Origin: Asticcacaulis benevestitus DSM 16100 = ATCC BAA-896
GTDB lineage: Bacteria > Pseudomonadota > Alphaproteobacteria > Caulobacterales > Caulobacteraceae
Assembly (NCBI RefSeq): GCF_000376105.1
Contig: NZ_AQWM01000004.1
Coordinates: 47,630 to 111,629, forward strand
DNA: 64,000 nucleotides
Reading direction: 5' to 3'
A program made the translations under genes and the position numbers. The notes beneath the pieces were generated by a model. That model was not told where the DNA came from. It saw only the letters and a list, made by a program, of their open reading frames with translations, and made no database searches. Shown one piece after another: positions 31,127-38,968 of this stretch (its first letter is position 1; each line of letters begins with the position of its first letter).

Positions 31127-31902
31127 TGGCCGACACCCACCCGCAAAAGCCGCATCCTCAGGCCGGCCATGTGCTGCTCGAAGTCGTGGTCGACACGTCG
31201 GCGGGCCTGCGCGCGGCGGCCGATAATGGCGCCGACCGCATCGAACTGTGTGCGGCGCTGGGCGAAGGCGGGCTGACCCCATCGGTCGGGCTGATGCGAC
31301 TGGCGGCGGAAACAGGCTGCCCGACGCGGGCGATGATCCGGCCGCGCGCCGGCGATTTCACCTACACGGCGGACGAACTGCACATCATGCACCATGATAT
31401 TGTCGCGGCGGCGGCGTGCGGACTCGAAGGCGTGGTGCTGGGCGCCAACCAGACCTCCGGCGCGCTCGACGAAGCCGCTTTGAAGAGTCTGGTCATGCAC
31501 GCCAAGGCACATGGCCTGGCTGTCGCCCTGCATCGCAGTTTCGACCTTGCACCCGATGCGCTGGAAGCGCTCGATATCGCTCTTTCGCTCGGTATCACCA
31601 CCCTCCTGACCTCCGGCGGCGGCCAGACAGCGGCGCAAGGTGTCAACGGCCTGACCGCGCTGGTCAAGCGCGCCGCCGGCCGTATTGAAATCTTGGCTGG
31701 TAAGGGCATCACGGCTGAGAATATCGCGGCCATTCTGGTGTCAGGCGTCACCTCCGTCCACGCCTCGTGCAGCGCGCCGATCCCGCCGCACGACAACCGC
31801 GCCTTCGCGCTTGGCTATGTCAATGCCGGCATGCGCGACACCTCGGCCCAGTCGGTGGCGCAGTTGAAGGCCATACTGACGGGTGCGGGAGGCGTATCAT
31901 GA
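31126..31902 (+). CDS. cutC: CutC-family TIM-barrel protein
   Basis: Protein of 258 aa with a complete CutC family pattern: LLEVVVDTSAGLRAAADNGADRIELCAALGEGGLTPS, MIRPRAGDF, GVVLGA, HRSFD and LLTSGGGQTAAQG. CutC was named for copper homeostasis in E. coli, but that role is disputed and the fold is a TIM barrel. Here it is translationally coupled on both sides (TGATG with nagK, ATGA with gntR), so a role in amino-sugar metabolism is more likely than copper handling. This is inference from context. Confidence 0.87.
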   Translation: MADTHPQKPHPQAGHVLLEVVVDTSAGLRAAADNGADRIELCAALGEGGLTPSVGLMRLAAETGCPTRAMIRPRAGDFTYTADELHIMHHDIVAAAACGLEGVVLGANQTSGALDEAALKSLVMHAKAHGLAVALHRSFDLAPDALEALDIALSLGITTLLTSGGGQTAAQGVNGLTALVKRAAGRIEILAGKGITAENIAAILVSGVTSVHASCSAPIPPHDNRAFALGYVNAGMRDTSAQSVAQLKAILTGAGGVS

Positions 31903-32684
31903 GCCTGCAGCACAAGCCCTCATCGCTGACGAAAGATAGCTCCATGTCGTTTGCTGAAACCATCGGCCGCCTGGCCAAGGACGATCCTGCACCTCTGTAC
32001 CTGCAATTGCAGCGGCATTTGCGTGACGCCATCCAGAGCCGGCATCTGCATCAGGACGACGCCATCCCGCCCGAACGCGATCTGGCCGAGGATTTCGAGG
32101 TGTCGCGCATCACCGTGCGCAAGGCGATCGACGGTCTCGTCTCCGAAGGCCTGCTGACGCGCCGTCGCGGCGCCGGCACCTTTGTGGCCAGCCGCGTTGA
32201 AAAGAGTTTCTCCAAGCTGTCGTCCTTCTCGGAAGACATGATCTCGCGCGGCCGCAAACCCCATTCGGAGTGGGTGTCGAAATCAGCCGGCGCCGTCACA
32301 CCGGAAGAATCGCTGTCGCTCGGCCTGTCGCCCGGCGCGCTGGTCTATCGTTTCCATCGCGTCCGTTTCGCCGACTCGACCACCATGGCGCTCGAATATT
32401 CGACCATCCCCGGCTATTGTCTGGCCTCGCCCGAAGCCGTCACCAGTTCGCTGTATGATGCGCTGGAAAAGACCGGGCACCGGCCCGTGCGGGCGCTGCA
32501 ACGCCTGCGCGCCGTGGCCTTCAATGCCGAACAGGCCGAGCGCCTGGGCGTCAAACCCGGCGATCCCGGCCTCTTCATCGAACGTCGCGGCTTCCTCCAG
32601 GATGGCCGCGCCGCCGAATTCACCCAGTCCTATTACCGCGGCGACGCCTACGATGTCGTCGCCGAGCTGAATGACATCAGCTAA
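31899..32684 (+). CDS. GntR/HutC-family regulator, NagQ-like
   Basis: Regulator of 261 aa. A winged helix-turn-helix (about 30-95; PLYLQLQRHLRDAIQSR, RDLAEDFEVSRITVRKAIDGL, GLLTRRRGAGTFVA) is followed by a UTRA effector domain (about 115-255). UTRA proteins in nag loci sense GlcNAc-6-phosphate or glucosamine-6-phosphate. The start overlaps the cutC stop by 4 nt and has GGAGG upstream. It most likely regulates this operon through the palindrome near nagP. Confidence 0.87.
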   Translation: MSLQHKPSSLTKDSSMSFAETIGRLAKDDPAPLYLQLQRHLRDAIQSRHLHQDDAIPPERDLAEDFEVSRITVRKAIDGLVSEGLLTRRRGAGTFVASRVEKSFSKLSSFSEDMISRGRKPHSEWVSKSAGAVTPEESLSLGLSPGALVYRFHRVRFADSTTMALEYSTIPGYCLASPEAVTSSLYDALEKTGHRPVRALQRLRAVAFNAEQAERLGVKPGDPGLFIERRGFLQDGRAAEFTQSYYRGDAYDVVAELNDIS

Positions 32685-32735
32685 ATTTACCGGCCAAGGC
32701 CAAAAGTACCAAGGCCAAATTACCAAGGAATAACT

Positions 32736-33803
32736 ATGCCCTCCCCTACCCTCACCCAGCCGGCGGTTCTAGACGCCGAATCGACCCTGATGTTTGCCGA
32801 GGCCTCCGAAGGCGGCGCGGCGGTCGAACGCTTCCTCACCCGCAACAAGGACGCCCTGGCCCGTCTGTCGGTGCGCCTGAAGGCCAACCCACCGCGTTCG
32901 GTCACCACCGTGGCGCGCGGCTCCTCCGATCACGCCGCCACCTTCGGCAAGTACCTGATCGAGACCCTGACGGGCGTGCCGACCTCGACGGCGGCCATGT
33001 CGGTCTCCTCCATCTATGCCGCGCCAGTCGTGGCGAAGGATTCGCTGTGCATCGCCATCTCTCAGTCGGGCCGTTCGCCTGACCTGCTGGCAACGGTCGA
33101 GGCCCACCGCAAGGCGGGCGCCTATGTCGTGGCCCTGGTCAATGACGAAACCTCGCCACTGGCAGCCCTGGCCGATGAACTGCTGCCCCTCTGCGCCGGT
33201 CCGGAAAAGTCGGTCGCGGCCACCAAGTCCTACATCGTGTCGCTGGCCGGTCTGGCCGCCATCGCCGCCGGCTGGTCAGGCGATGAAGCCCTGCAGGACG
33301 GCTTACGCGGCCTGCCTGAGCAACTGAAAGCCGCCTTTGCGCTCGCCTGGACGCCGGCCCTGCCGGTCCTGACCGATGCGCGTAACCTCTTCGTCATCGG
33401 TCGCGGCTACGGCTTCGCGGTGGCGCAGGAAGGCGCGCTCAAGCTGAAGGAGACCTGCGCCCTGCACGCCGAGGCCTTCTCCTCCGCCGAAGTCAAGCAC
33501 GGCCCGATGGCCATCATTAATGACGGCTTCCCGATCCTCGCCTTCGCCACCTCCGACACCGCCGGCGACGGCGTGCGCGAAGCGGCGCAGGAATTCGCCG
33601 CCCGTGGCGCCAAGGTGCTGCTGGCCAATCCGGCCGGCGCCATCGCCACCACCCAGCACCTGCCCGCCCTGCTCAGCCATCCGGCGCTTGAGCCGATCCT
33701 GCAGATCCAGAGCTTCTACCGTCTGGCCAACAGCCTGTCGGTGGCGCGCGGCCTCGATCCGGACAGCCCTCCCCACCTGAACAAGGTCACGAAAACGGTA
33801 TGA
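32736..33803 (+). CDS. nagB: Glucosamine-6-phosphate deaminase, SIS type (NagB-II)
   Basis: Protein of 355 aa with two SIS sugar-isomerase domains (about 40-190 and 205-340), like the isomerase half of GlmS but without the glutaminase domain. Motifs TVARGSSDHAATFGKYLIE, ISQSGRSPDLL and a second-domain stretch GRGYGFAVAQEGALKLKETC fit NagB-II, which deaminates glucosamine-6-phosphate to fructose-6-phosphate. The C-terminus keeps LTKV-type DSPPHLNKVTKTV, as in GlmS-like enzymes. It overlaps nagA by 4 nt. Confidence 0.86.
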   Translation: MPSPTLTQPAVLDAESTLMFAEASEGGAAVERFLTRNKDALARLSVRLKANPPRSVTTVARGSSDHAATFGKYLIETLTGVPTSTAAMSVSSIYAAPVVAKDSLCIAISQSGRSPDLLATVEAHRKAGAYVVALVNDETSPLAALADELLPLCAGPEKSVAATKSYIVSLAGLAAIAAGWSGDEALQDGLRGLPEQLKAAFALAWTPALPVLTDARNLFVIGRGYGFAVAQEGALKLKETCALHAEAFSSAEVKHGPMAIINDGFPILAFATSDTAGDGVREAAQEFAARGAKVLLANPAGAIATTQHLPALLSHPALEPILQIQSFYRLANSLSVARGLDPDSPPHLNKVTKTV

Positions 33804-34951
33804 TCACCTCCTTTACCAACGCGCAGATCGCTACGCCCGACGGTCAGGTCACGACCGGCACCCTGACCTGCGAAGGCGAAACCATCACGGCCATCGGCGG
33901 ATCAGCCCCGGTCGGCGCGCGCGTCATCGATGTGCAGGGCGGCTATCTGCTGCCCGGCTTCATCGACACCCAGGTCAATGGCGGCGGCGGCGTCCTCTTC
34001 AACGATGAAACCACCGCCGAGGGCATCGCCGCCATCGGCAAGGCCCACCGCGCCTATGGCACCACCGCCTTTATGCCCACCCTGATCAGCGACGAGCTGA
34101 GCGTGATCGATGCCGCCATGCGCGCCACCGAAGACGCCATCGCCAAGGGCGTTCCGGGCGTGCTCGGCATCCATATCGAGGGGCCGTTCATCTCAACCCA
34201 GCGCAAGGGCATCCATAATGCCGCGCTTTTCCGCACGCTCGACGCAGAGTCAAAAGCCCTGCTGAAGAGCCTCAAGCGTGGCAAGACTCTGGTGACCCTG
34301 GCGCCGGAAAACTGCACGCCGGAAGATATCGCCGAACTGGCGCAGGCGGGCGTCATCCTCGCCGCCGGCCACACCAACGCGACCTACGACACCACCGTGG
34401 CGGCGCTGAAAGCCGGCGTCACCGGTTTCACCCACCTGTTCAACGCCATGTCGCCCTTCACGCACCGCGCGCCGGGCGTGGTGGGGGCCGCGCTGGAAGA
34501 CCAGACAAGCTATTCCGGCCTGATCGCCGATGGCCACCATGTCGACTGGGCCGCGCTGCGCATTGCCCTGCGCACGCGTCCGATCGACCGCTTCATGCTG
34601 GTGACCGACGCCATGCCGACCGTAGGGTCTCCCACCAAGACGTTTGTGCTCAACGGCATGACCATCGTGGTGCGCGACGGCGTCTGCATGGGGCCGGACG
34701 GCACCCTGGCCGGTTCCGATCTCGATATGGCGACGGCTGTGCGCAATGCGGTCGAGCATGTCGGGGTCAGCCTCGGCGACGCGGCGATCATGGCCGCCAC
34801 CGCTCCGGCAAACTTCCTGGGCCTCGGCGCCTCACGCGGTTCGCTGGCTGTGGGTCAGCGCGCCGATATCGTGTGGCTGGACAAGGGCTTGCAGGTCAAG
34901 GGCACCTTTATTGGTGCAAAGCTCGATGAGGACGTGGCAGTTTCGGCTTAA
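33800..34951 (+). CDS. nagA: N-acetylglucosamine-6-phosphate deacetylase
   Basis: Cytosolic amidohydrolase of 383 aa. Family motifs in order: GYLLPGFIDTQVNGGGG, GIHIEGPFIS with the metal-binding Glu, AAGHTNATYD, FTHLFNAMSPF, and LVTDAMPTVG with the catalytic Asp. It removes the acetyl group from GlcNAc-6-phosphate, feeding NagB. Last gene of the operon; its 3' end overlaps the convergent gene by 4 nt. Confidence 0.92.
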   Translation: MITSFTNAQIATPDGQVTTGTLTCEGETITAIGGSAPVGARVIDVQGGYLLPGFIDTQVNGGGGVLFNDETTAEGIAAIGKAHRAYGTTAFMPTLISDELSVIDAAMRATEDAIAKGVPGVLGIHIEGPFISTQRKGIHNAALFRTLDAESKALLKSLKRGKTLVTLAPENCTPEDIAELAQAGVILAAGHTNATYDTTVAALKAGVTGFTHLFNAMSPFTHRAPGVVGAALEDQTSYSGLIADGHHVDWAALRIALRTRPIDRFMLVTDAMPTVGSPTKTFVLNGMTIVVRDGVCMGPDGTLAGSDLDMATAVRNAVEHVGVSLGDAAIMAATAPANFLGLGASRGSLAVGQRADIVWLDKGLQVKGTFIGAKLDEDVAVSA

Positions 34952-35298
34952 CTCTTATCACCAAACGTATCGGTAATTTCGATTACACCGACAATAGCCT
35001 GATTGAAACCGTCGAGATCCTCGGCCGGAATCCAGTATTCCTGATGGTCGCGGCCCCCGGCGGTTTCAATTCTGTAAGCACTCAGAAAATCTGTCCGCAC
35101 TTCGAATTGCGTGACATAGCCAACGCCGCTTTCCGGTACATTCCAGTCACGCGCAATCTTGATCGCATAGGCTTGCGTCGTAACCGGATAGAAGATTGGT
35201 TGTTCTGGCAGGCGTGGTGGAAGAGCTTTCATCCCAGTCGCTTCCATCAGCGCCAGCTCTTTCGGCCCGACAGGCCGCCAAAGGGTCGTGGTAAGCAT
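34948..35298 (-). CDS. Conserved small protein (ADP-ribosylation/crystallin J1-like label)
   Basis: Protein of about 116 aa. The pattern L-RPVG-KELALMEATGMKALPPRLPEQPIFYPV and GYVTQFEV, ending in HQEYWIPAEDLDGFN, matches a conserved bacterial family that many genomes label ADP-ribosylation/crystallin J1. That label is not experimentally supported as far as I know. I chose the start at 35298 because homologues start in this way. It is downstream of the DUF465 gene on the same strand and convergent with nagA. Confidence 0.75.
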   Translation of the reverse strand: MLTTTLWRPVGPKELALMEATGMKALPPRLPEQPIFYPVTTQAYAIKIARDWNVPESGVGYVTQFEVRTDFLSAYRIETAGGRDHQEYWIPAEDLDGFNQAIVGVIEITDTFGDKS

Positions 35299-35330
35299 AA
35301 TTCTGTCCGCAGAAGTGCTGTTTGATAGGC

Positions 35331-35747
35331 CTAAGCAATAATATCCGGGCGGATCTTGTCTTCGATCTTGGCGATCCGGTCGCGCAGATAGAGCTTCTTG
35401 CGCTTGAGGCGGGCCAGCAGGATCTGATCCGGCAGGCGCGCCTGTTGCAGGGCGTTGATCGAATCGTCGAGATCCTTGTGCTCCTGCTTCAGCAACGCGC
35501 ATTCGTTGCGCAGGATGACGACCTTGCCGTCGATCGGCAATTCGCGGACGCGCGGTTCGAGATCATCCACCTGTGCCGGCGCCTCATCAGGCACAAGGCC
35601 GATATAGCTATGATCGCCTTCGAGGCGTTCGGCGATGCGGCGCTCGATATCCTTGTCGCTGTTCCCTTTGCCATCCTGGCCATCCGACTTGACGAGATGC
35701 AGATTATCGTTTCCGCGCAGGGTCCGGATGTTGCTGTCGTCATGCAT
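35331..35747 (-). CDS. DUF465 (YdcH-like) protein with N-terminal extension
   Basis: Protein of 138 aa. The C-terminal ~60 residues form the DUF465 coiled-coil pattern (EHKDLDDSINALQQ, LLARLKRKKLYLRDRIAKIED). The first ~70 residues are polar and not part of the family, which is usually 60-80 aa. The function is unknown. A related short DUF465 protein is encoded at 37078. Confidence 0.72.
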   Translation of the reverse strand: MHDDSNIRTLRGNDNLHLVKSDGQDGKGNSDKDIERRIAERLEGDHSYIGLVPDEAPAQVDDLEPRVRELPIDGKVVILRNECALLKQEHKDLDDSINALQQARLPDQILLARLKRKKLYLRDRIAKIEDKIRPDIIA

Positions 35748-35817
35748 GAGATGCCGACTCCTCTGTGGCTTAAGGGGTTGAAGCTAAAGGACAAAAAGGC
35801 GCCACGGAGGCCGCCCT

Positions 35818-36321
35818 TCATTCGCCATCATAACCCAAAAATTGCCCTTTGATAAGGGCTTCTGTCAGGCGCTCCAGCGCAAGGTCGGGTGCGACCTCCC
35901 CCCATGCGCCGGAAACCCTGCGCAAACTGGCCATGGTTCGTGCGTTAACATTTTGATTTGTTTCAAATTTAACAGAGTTTTCAAGCACAACCAACTGCGC
36001 CATCAAGGCGCGTTCGGCCTCCAGCTCCAGGCCTTTTATTTTTTCGCGTAACGGCAATCTGTGCGCCGCATCGCCCTCGGTCAGGGCCGTTTTCAACCGC
36101 CGGCGCAGGAATCGCAACGGCACGATGACCTCATCCGACCAGAGTCGCGCAAGCTCCGCCGCCTTTAGCGCCAGAGCTTCATCCACGGGGCCGTCCAGCC
36201 ACACCGCCCATAACAGCAGCGGCACGTTCTGACCGTGATCATCCTGCAGGCTGAGGCAGGCCGCAGCGACGCCCTCGCCGCCATAGGCCTTAACCGCCCA
36301 GGTCCAGAAATCAGCCGTCAA
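35818..36321 (-). CDS. TIGR02444/DUF2390 family protein
   Basis: Protein of 167 aa. The N-terminus (DFWTWAVKAYGGEGVAAACLSLQDDHGQNVPLLLWAVWL) carries the family pattern FW-W--Y---GV--ACL-LQD--G--V--LL. The rest is helical. Function unknown. It overlaps the end of ubiX by 11 nt on the same strand and is probably translated from the same mRNA. Confidence 0.8.
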   Translation of the reverse strand: MTADFWTWAVKAYGGEGVAAACLSLQDDHGQNVPLLLWAVWLDGPVDEALALKAAELARLWSDEVIVPLRFLRRRLKTALTEGDAAHRLPLREKIKGLELEAERALMAQLVVLENSVKFETNQNVNARTMASLRRVSGAWGEVAPDLALERLTEALIKGQFLGYDGE

Positions 36322-36907
36322 GGCCGATATCCTCGCCCCAGCGCTTCATCGGCGCGTCGATATCAAACAGGCCAAGCGTGCGCGCCACGCTCTGCCGCAC
36401 CATCTCATCGAGGCTTTCCGGCTTGGTGTAAAAGGCCGGCATCGGCGGCGCCACGATGGCGCCCATCTCGGTGACCGCCGCCATAGAGCGCAAGTGGCCG
36501 AGATGCAGCGGACTTTCGCGCACCATCAGCACCAGCCGGCGGCGCTCCTTCAGACAGACATCGGCGGCGCGGCTGACCAGAGACGAGGTGACGCCCGTGG
36601 TGATCTCGCCAAGTGTCTTCACCGAACACGGCGCGATCAGCATGCCGAGCGTTTTGAACGATCCCGAAGCGATGGCGGCGCCGATATCGGCCGGCTTGTA
36701 GACCACGTCGGCCAGGGCATGGACATCGGCCAGGGTCAGGTCGGTTTCGGCGGTCAGGCTGAGTGCCGCCGCCTTGGAGATAACGAGGTGACTTTCGATG
36801 CCCGCCACACGCAGGGCCTCCAGCGCGCGGATACCGTAAATTGCTCCGGACGCGCCGCTTATGGCGACAATAAGACGTTGATTAGGTTTTAATTTATCAT
36901 TGGTCAT
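36311..36907 (-). CDS. ubiX: Flavin prenyltransferase UbiX
   Basis: Flavoprotein of 198 aa. It makes the prenylated FMN cofactor used by UbiD-type decarboxylases in ubiquinone synthesis. Motifs: LIVAISGASGAIYGIRALEAL near residue 12, LIAPCSVKTLGEITTGV and RRRLVLMVRESPLHLGHLRSMAAVTEMGA. No ubiD is in the window. It is the first gene of a short operon with the TIGR02444 gene. Confidence 0.92.
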   Translation of the reverse strand: MTNDKLKPNQRLIVAISGASGAIYGIRALEALRVAGIESHLVISKAAALSLTAETDLTLADVHALADVVYKPADIGAAIASGSFKTLGMLIAPCSVKTLGEITTGVTSSLVSRAADVCLKERRRLVLMVRESPLHLGHLRSMAAVTEMGAIVAPPMPAFYTKPESLDEMVRQSVARTLGLFDIDAPMKRWGEDIGLDG

Positions 36908-36989
36908 GACGTAAAACAGCTTAACTCGCTCTAAACTATAATTCTCTCGTTACCGTGATCGGTTGTAATCGTTTGTGATTCTACATTCG

Positions 36990-37033
36990 CCCGTTACGGG
37001 TGTTCCCTAGGCTGTCGGGACAATCCGGTCCCG
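36990..37033 (+). other. Two small hairpins in the DUF465 leader
   Basis: CCCG-TTA-CGGG (36990-37000) and CGGGAC-N6-GTCCCG (37016-37033) can fold in the region before the short DUF465 gene. They may be leader structure or chance; no riboswitch class is recognised. Confidence 0.25.
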
Positions 37034-37077
37034 CCGTCAGATGAAGCCAACATAGAGACGTTGAAGGATACTGCCTT

Positions 37078-37275
37078 ATGACCATCGAAGCGAGAGTTCG
37101 TGAACTCGACCATCGTCATCAATCCCTCAAGACCATCATTGCCCGCGAAGAGCGCAGCCCCTCCGTGGACTCTCTATACCTTAAGGAACTGAAACGGAAG
37201 AAACTTAAGCTCAAGGAAGAAATCGAACGGATCAAGACCCTCCAGCGAAAGGACATGTATGATACGGTCCAGTAG
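37078..37275 (+). CDS. Short DUF465 protein
   Basis: Protein of 65 aa, nearly all coiled coil, with the DUF465 pattern RVRELDHRHQSLKTIIAREE and LYLKELKRKKLKLKEEIERI. AAGGA precedes the ATG. Members are small, abundant alphaproteobacterial proteins of unknown function. A strong bidirectional terminator follows. It is paralogous to the C-terminal half of the protein at 35331. Confidence 0.83.
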   Translation: MTIEARVRELDHRHQSLKTIIAREERSPSVDSLYLKELKRKKLKLKEEIERIKTLQRKDMYDTVQ

Positions 37276-37315
37276 CTCAACCGGAAAATTCTAGCGCCGC
37301 CGTCGCGCCGCGCAC

Positions 37316-37357
37316 AAAAAAAGACCTCCGGGACAGACGTTCCGGAGGTCTTTTTTT
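37316..37357. terminator. Bidirectional terminator
   Basis: A perfect 16-bp inverted repeat (37316-37331 with 37342-37357) around a 10-nt loop begins with seven A and ends with seven T. It lies between the rightward DUF465 gene and the leftward Lrp gene and should terminate both. Confidence 0.92.
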
Positions 37358-37373
37358 GACCTGCTATCCCTGC

Positions 37374-37838
37374 TCAGCCCATCTTGACGGTGCGGATCGA
37401 GAAGCTCGACGCCAGTTTCGACACGCCCGGCATGATGCTCAGCACATCGCGGTGGACATCCTCATAAGAGAGGCTTTCGCGCAGCACGATCTTGAGCAGG
37501 TAATCGGCCTCACCCGACATCAGATGACATTCCTCGATGGCAGCGCAGGCAAGCGCCGCCTTCTCGAACTTCTCAAAGGTTTCGCGGCGCTGATCGGTGA
37601 GCGTGACGTGGACGAAAACGGTGCCCTGCTTGCCCTGAACATTCTCGGCGATGACAGCGCGATAGCCGGTGATGACACCCTTCTGCTCGAGGATTTTCAC
37701 CCGGCGGTGGGCCGCGGAGGGGGACAGGCCCACGGCCTCGCCCAGATCGGCCGAAGTGGCCCTTGCATCGCTGCGCAGAACCTTGATCAGCTCGCGATCG
37801 AAAGAATCAAGGTCGGAAAATTTATCGCTATTGGCCAT
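37374..37838 (-). CDS. Lrp/AsnC-family regulator
   Basis: Regulator of 154 aa. The N-terminal HTH (DSFDRELIKVLRSDARATSADLGEAVGLSPSAAHRRVKILEQKGVITGYRAVI) is followed by the RAM ligand domain, including ECHLMSGEADYLLKIVLRESLSYEDV. This is the usual length for the family. Members sense amino acids and often control neighbouring genes, but no clear amino-acid gene is adjacent. Confidence 0.9.
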   Translation of the reverse strand: MANSDKFSDLDSFDRELIKVLRSDARATSADLGEAVGLSPSAAHRRVKILEQKGVITGYRAVIAENVQGKQGTVFVHVTLTDQRRETFEKFEKAALACAAIEECHLMSGEADYLLKIVLRESLSYEDVHRDVLSIMPGVSKLASSFSIRTVKMG

Positions 37839-37887
37839 GTTATTGAGAATATATCCACCGACCTGTCAGATCAAGCGCCAAAATTTC

Positions 37888-38793
37888 CTATGACCGGGGC
37901 ATCGACGCCCAGCGCGCCTGCGCCTGGGCCTTCGCATCGGCGAGCTGTTCCGGCGTCAGGGTCTTTTCCAGCGCTTCCCGATCGGGCAAGGCTTCGGGGT
38001 GGCCATTGAGCGCATAGATCTGGAACCACACCTCGGCGGCGACAAGGTCTTTCGCCACACCGATACCGGCGGCATAGGAGCGGGCGACGCCCAGTTGCGC
38101 GTCGGCGAAATTGAGGCCGGCCGAACGCAGGAGCCAGGAAAAGCCCGCCGCCACGTCCTTGTCGACGCCGCTGCCATCCATACACTGAACCCCCAGCATA
38201 TAGGCGGCGTAGCTATGGTTCTGCGTCGCCGCCTGATTATAGAGCGCGAAGGACTTTTTGAAATCCTGCTTCACGCCGCGGCCATTATAATAGGCGTCAG
38301 CCAGAGATGCCCTGGCATTGATATTGCCCTGATCGGCGGCCTTTTGCAGCCACATCGCCGCCTGCGCCGGATCGGGTCGCAGATCGCCCTCGCCATAGAC
38401 CAGCGCATAGCCCCGCACGTACTGCGCTTCGGACAGGCCTTGCAGGGCGGCCTTCAGGTTCCACGCCGTCGCGGCCTCGGCATTGGCGGCCGTGCCCTTG
38501 CCATACTTGAAATATTGCCCCAGCAGATATTGCCCCGGTGCGTAACCGGCATCGGCCGCTTTCTGAAACCAGGTGAAGGCCTTGGCATCGTCCTTATCGC
38601 GCAAAGCCACCACGAAACCGTGGCAGAACATGGTGTTGGGATCGGCCTCATCGGCCCGCTCGGCGGTATTGGCCACCTTGGCCTGACACAGTTCGATGGC
38701 CTGATCCATCGAGTCGGCGGCATAGGCGCTGCCGCTCAGGCCCGTGGCACCCAAAAGGATCGCGGCGACAAGCGTCTTACAGGTCAGGTTCAT
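37888..38793 (-). CDS. Exported Sel1-repeat protein 1
   Basis: Protein of 301 aa with a Sec-type signal peptide (about 1-25, ending SAYAAD) and about six Sel1-like repeats (e.g. KAADAGYAPGQYLLGQYFKYGKGTAAN, KAADQGNINARASLADAYYNGRGVKQD). Such solenoids bind proteins in the periplasm, for example in signalling or cell-envelope functions. Partner unknown. A second Sel1 protein lies at 42711. Confidence 0.85.
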   Translation of the reverse strand: MNLTCKTLVAAILLGATGLSGSAYAADSMDQAIELCQAKVANTAERADEADPNTMFCHGFVVALRDKDDAKAFTWFQKAADAGYAPGQYLLGQYFKYGKGTAANAEAATAWNLKAALQGLSEAQYVRGYALVYGEGDLRPDPAQAAMWLQKAADQGNINARASLADAYYNGRGVKQDFKKSFALYNQAATQNHSYAAYMLGVQCMDGSGVDKDVAAGFSWLLRSAGLNFADAQLGVARSYAAGIGVAKDLVAAEVWFQIYALNGHPEALPDREALEKTLTPEQLADAKAQAQARWASMPRS

Positions 38794-38968
38794 GAATCGC
38801 CCTCATAGCTATATCGCCACTCTAGCACAGTCGCCGATAAAAAAAGTCCTTCGCATGGCGCCCATGCCCGCCTGATGAAAATTTTACGCACTTTCCACTT
38901 CGCACCTCAAAGTGTCATAATCGCGGTCTATGGCGTGAGGTCATAGCTTTAGGCGCAGGAGTACCGTC

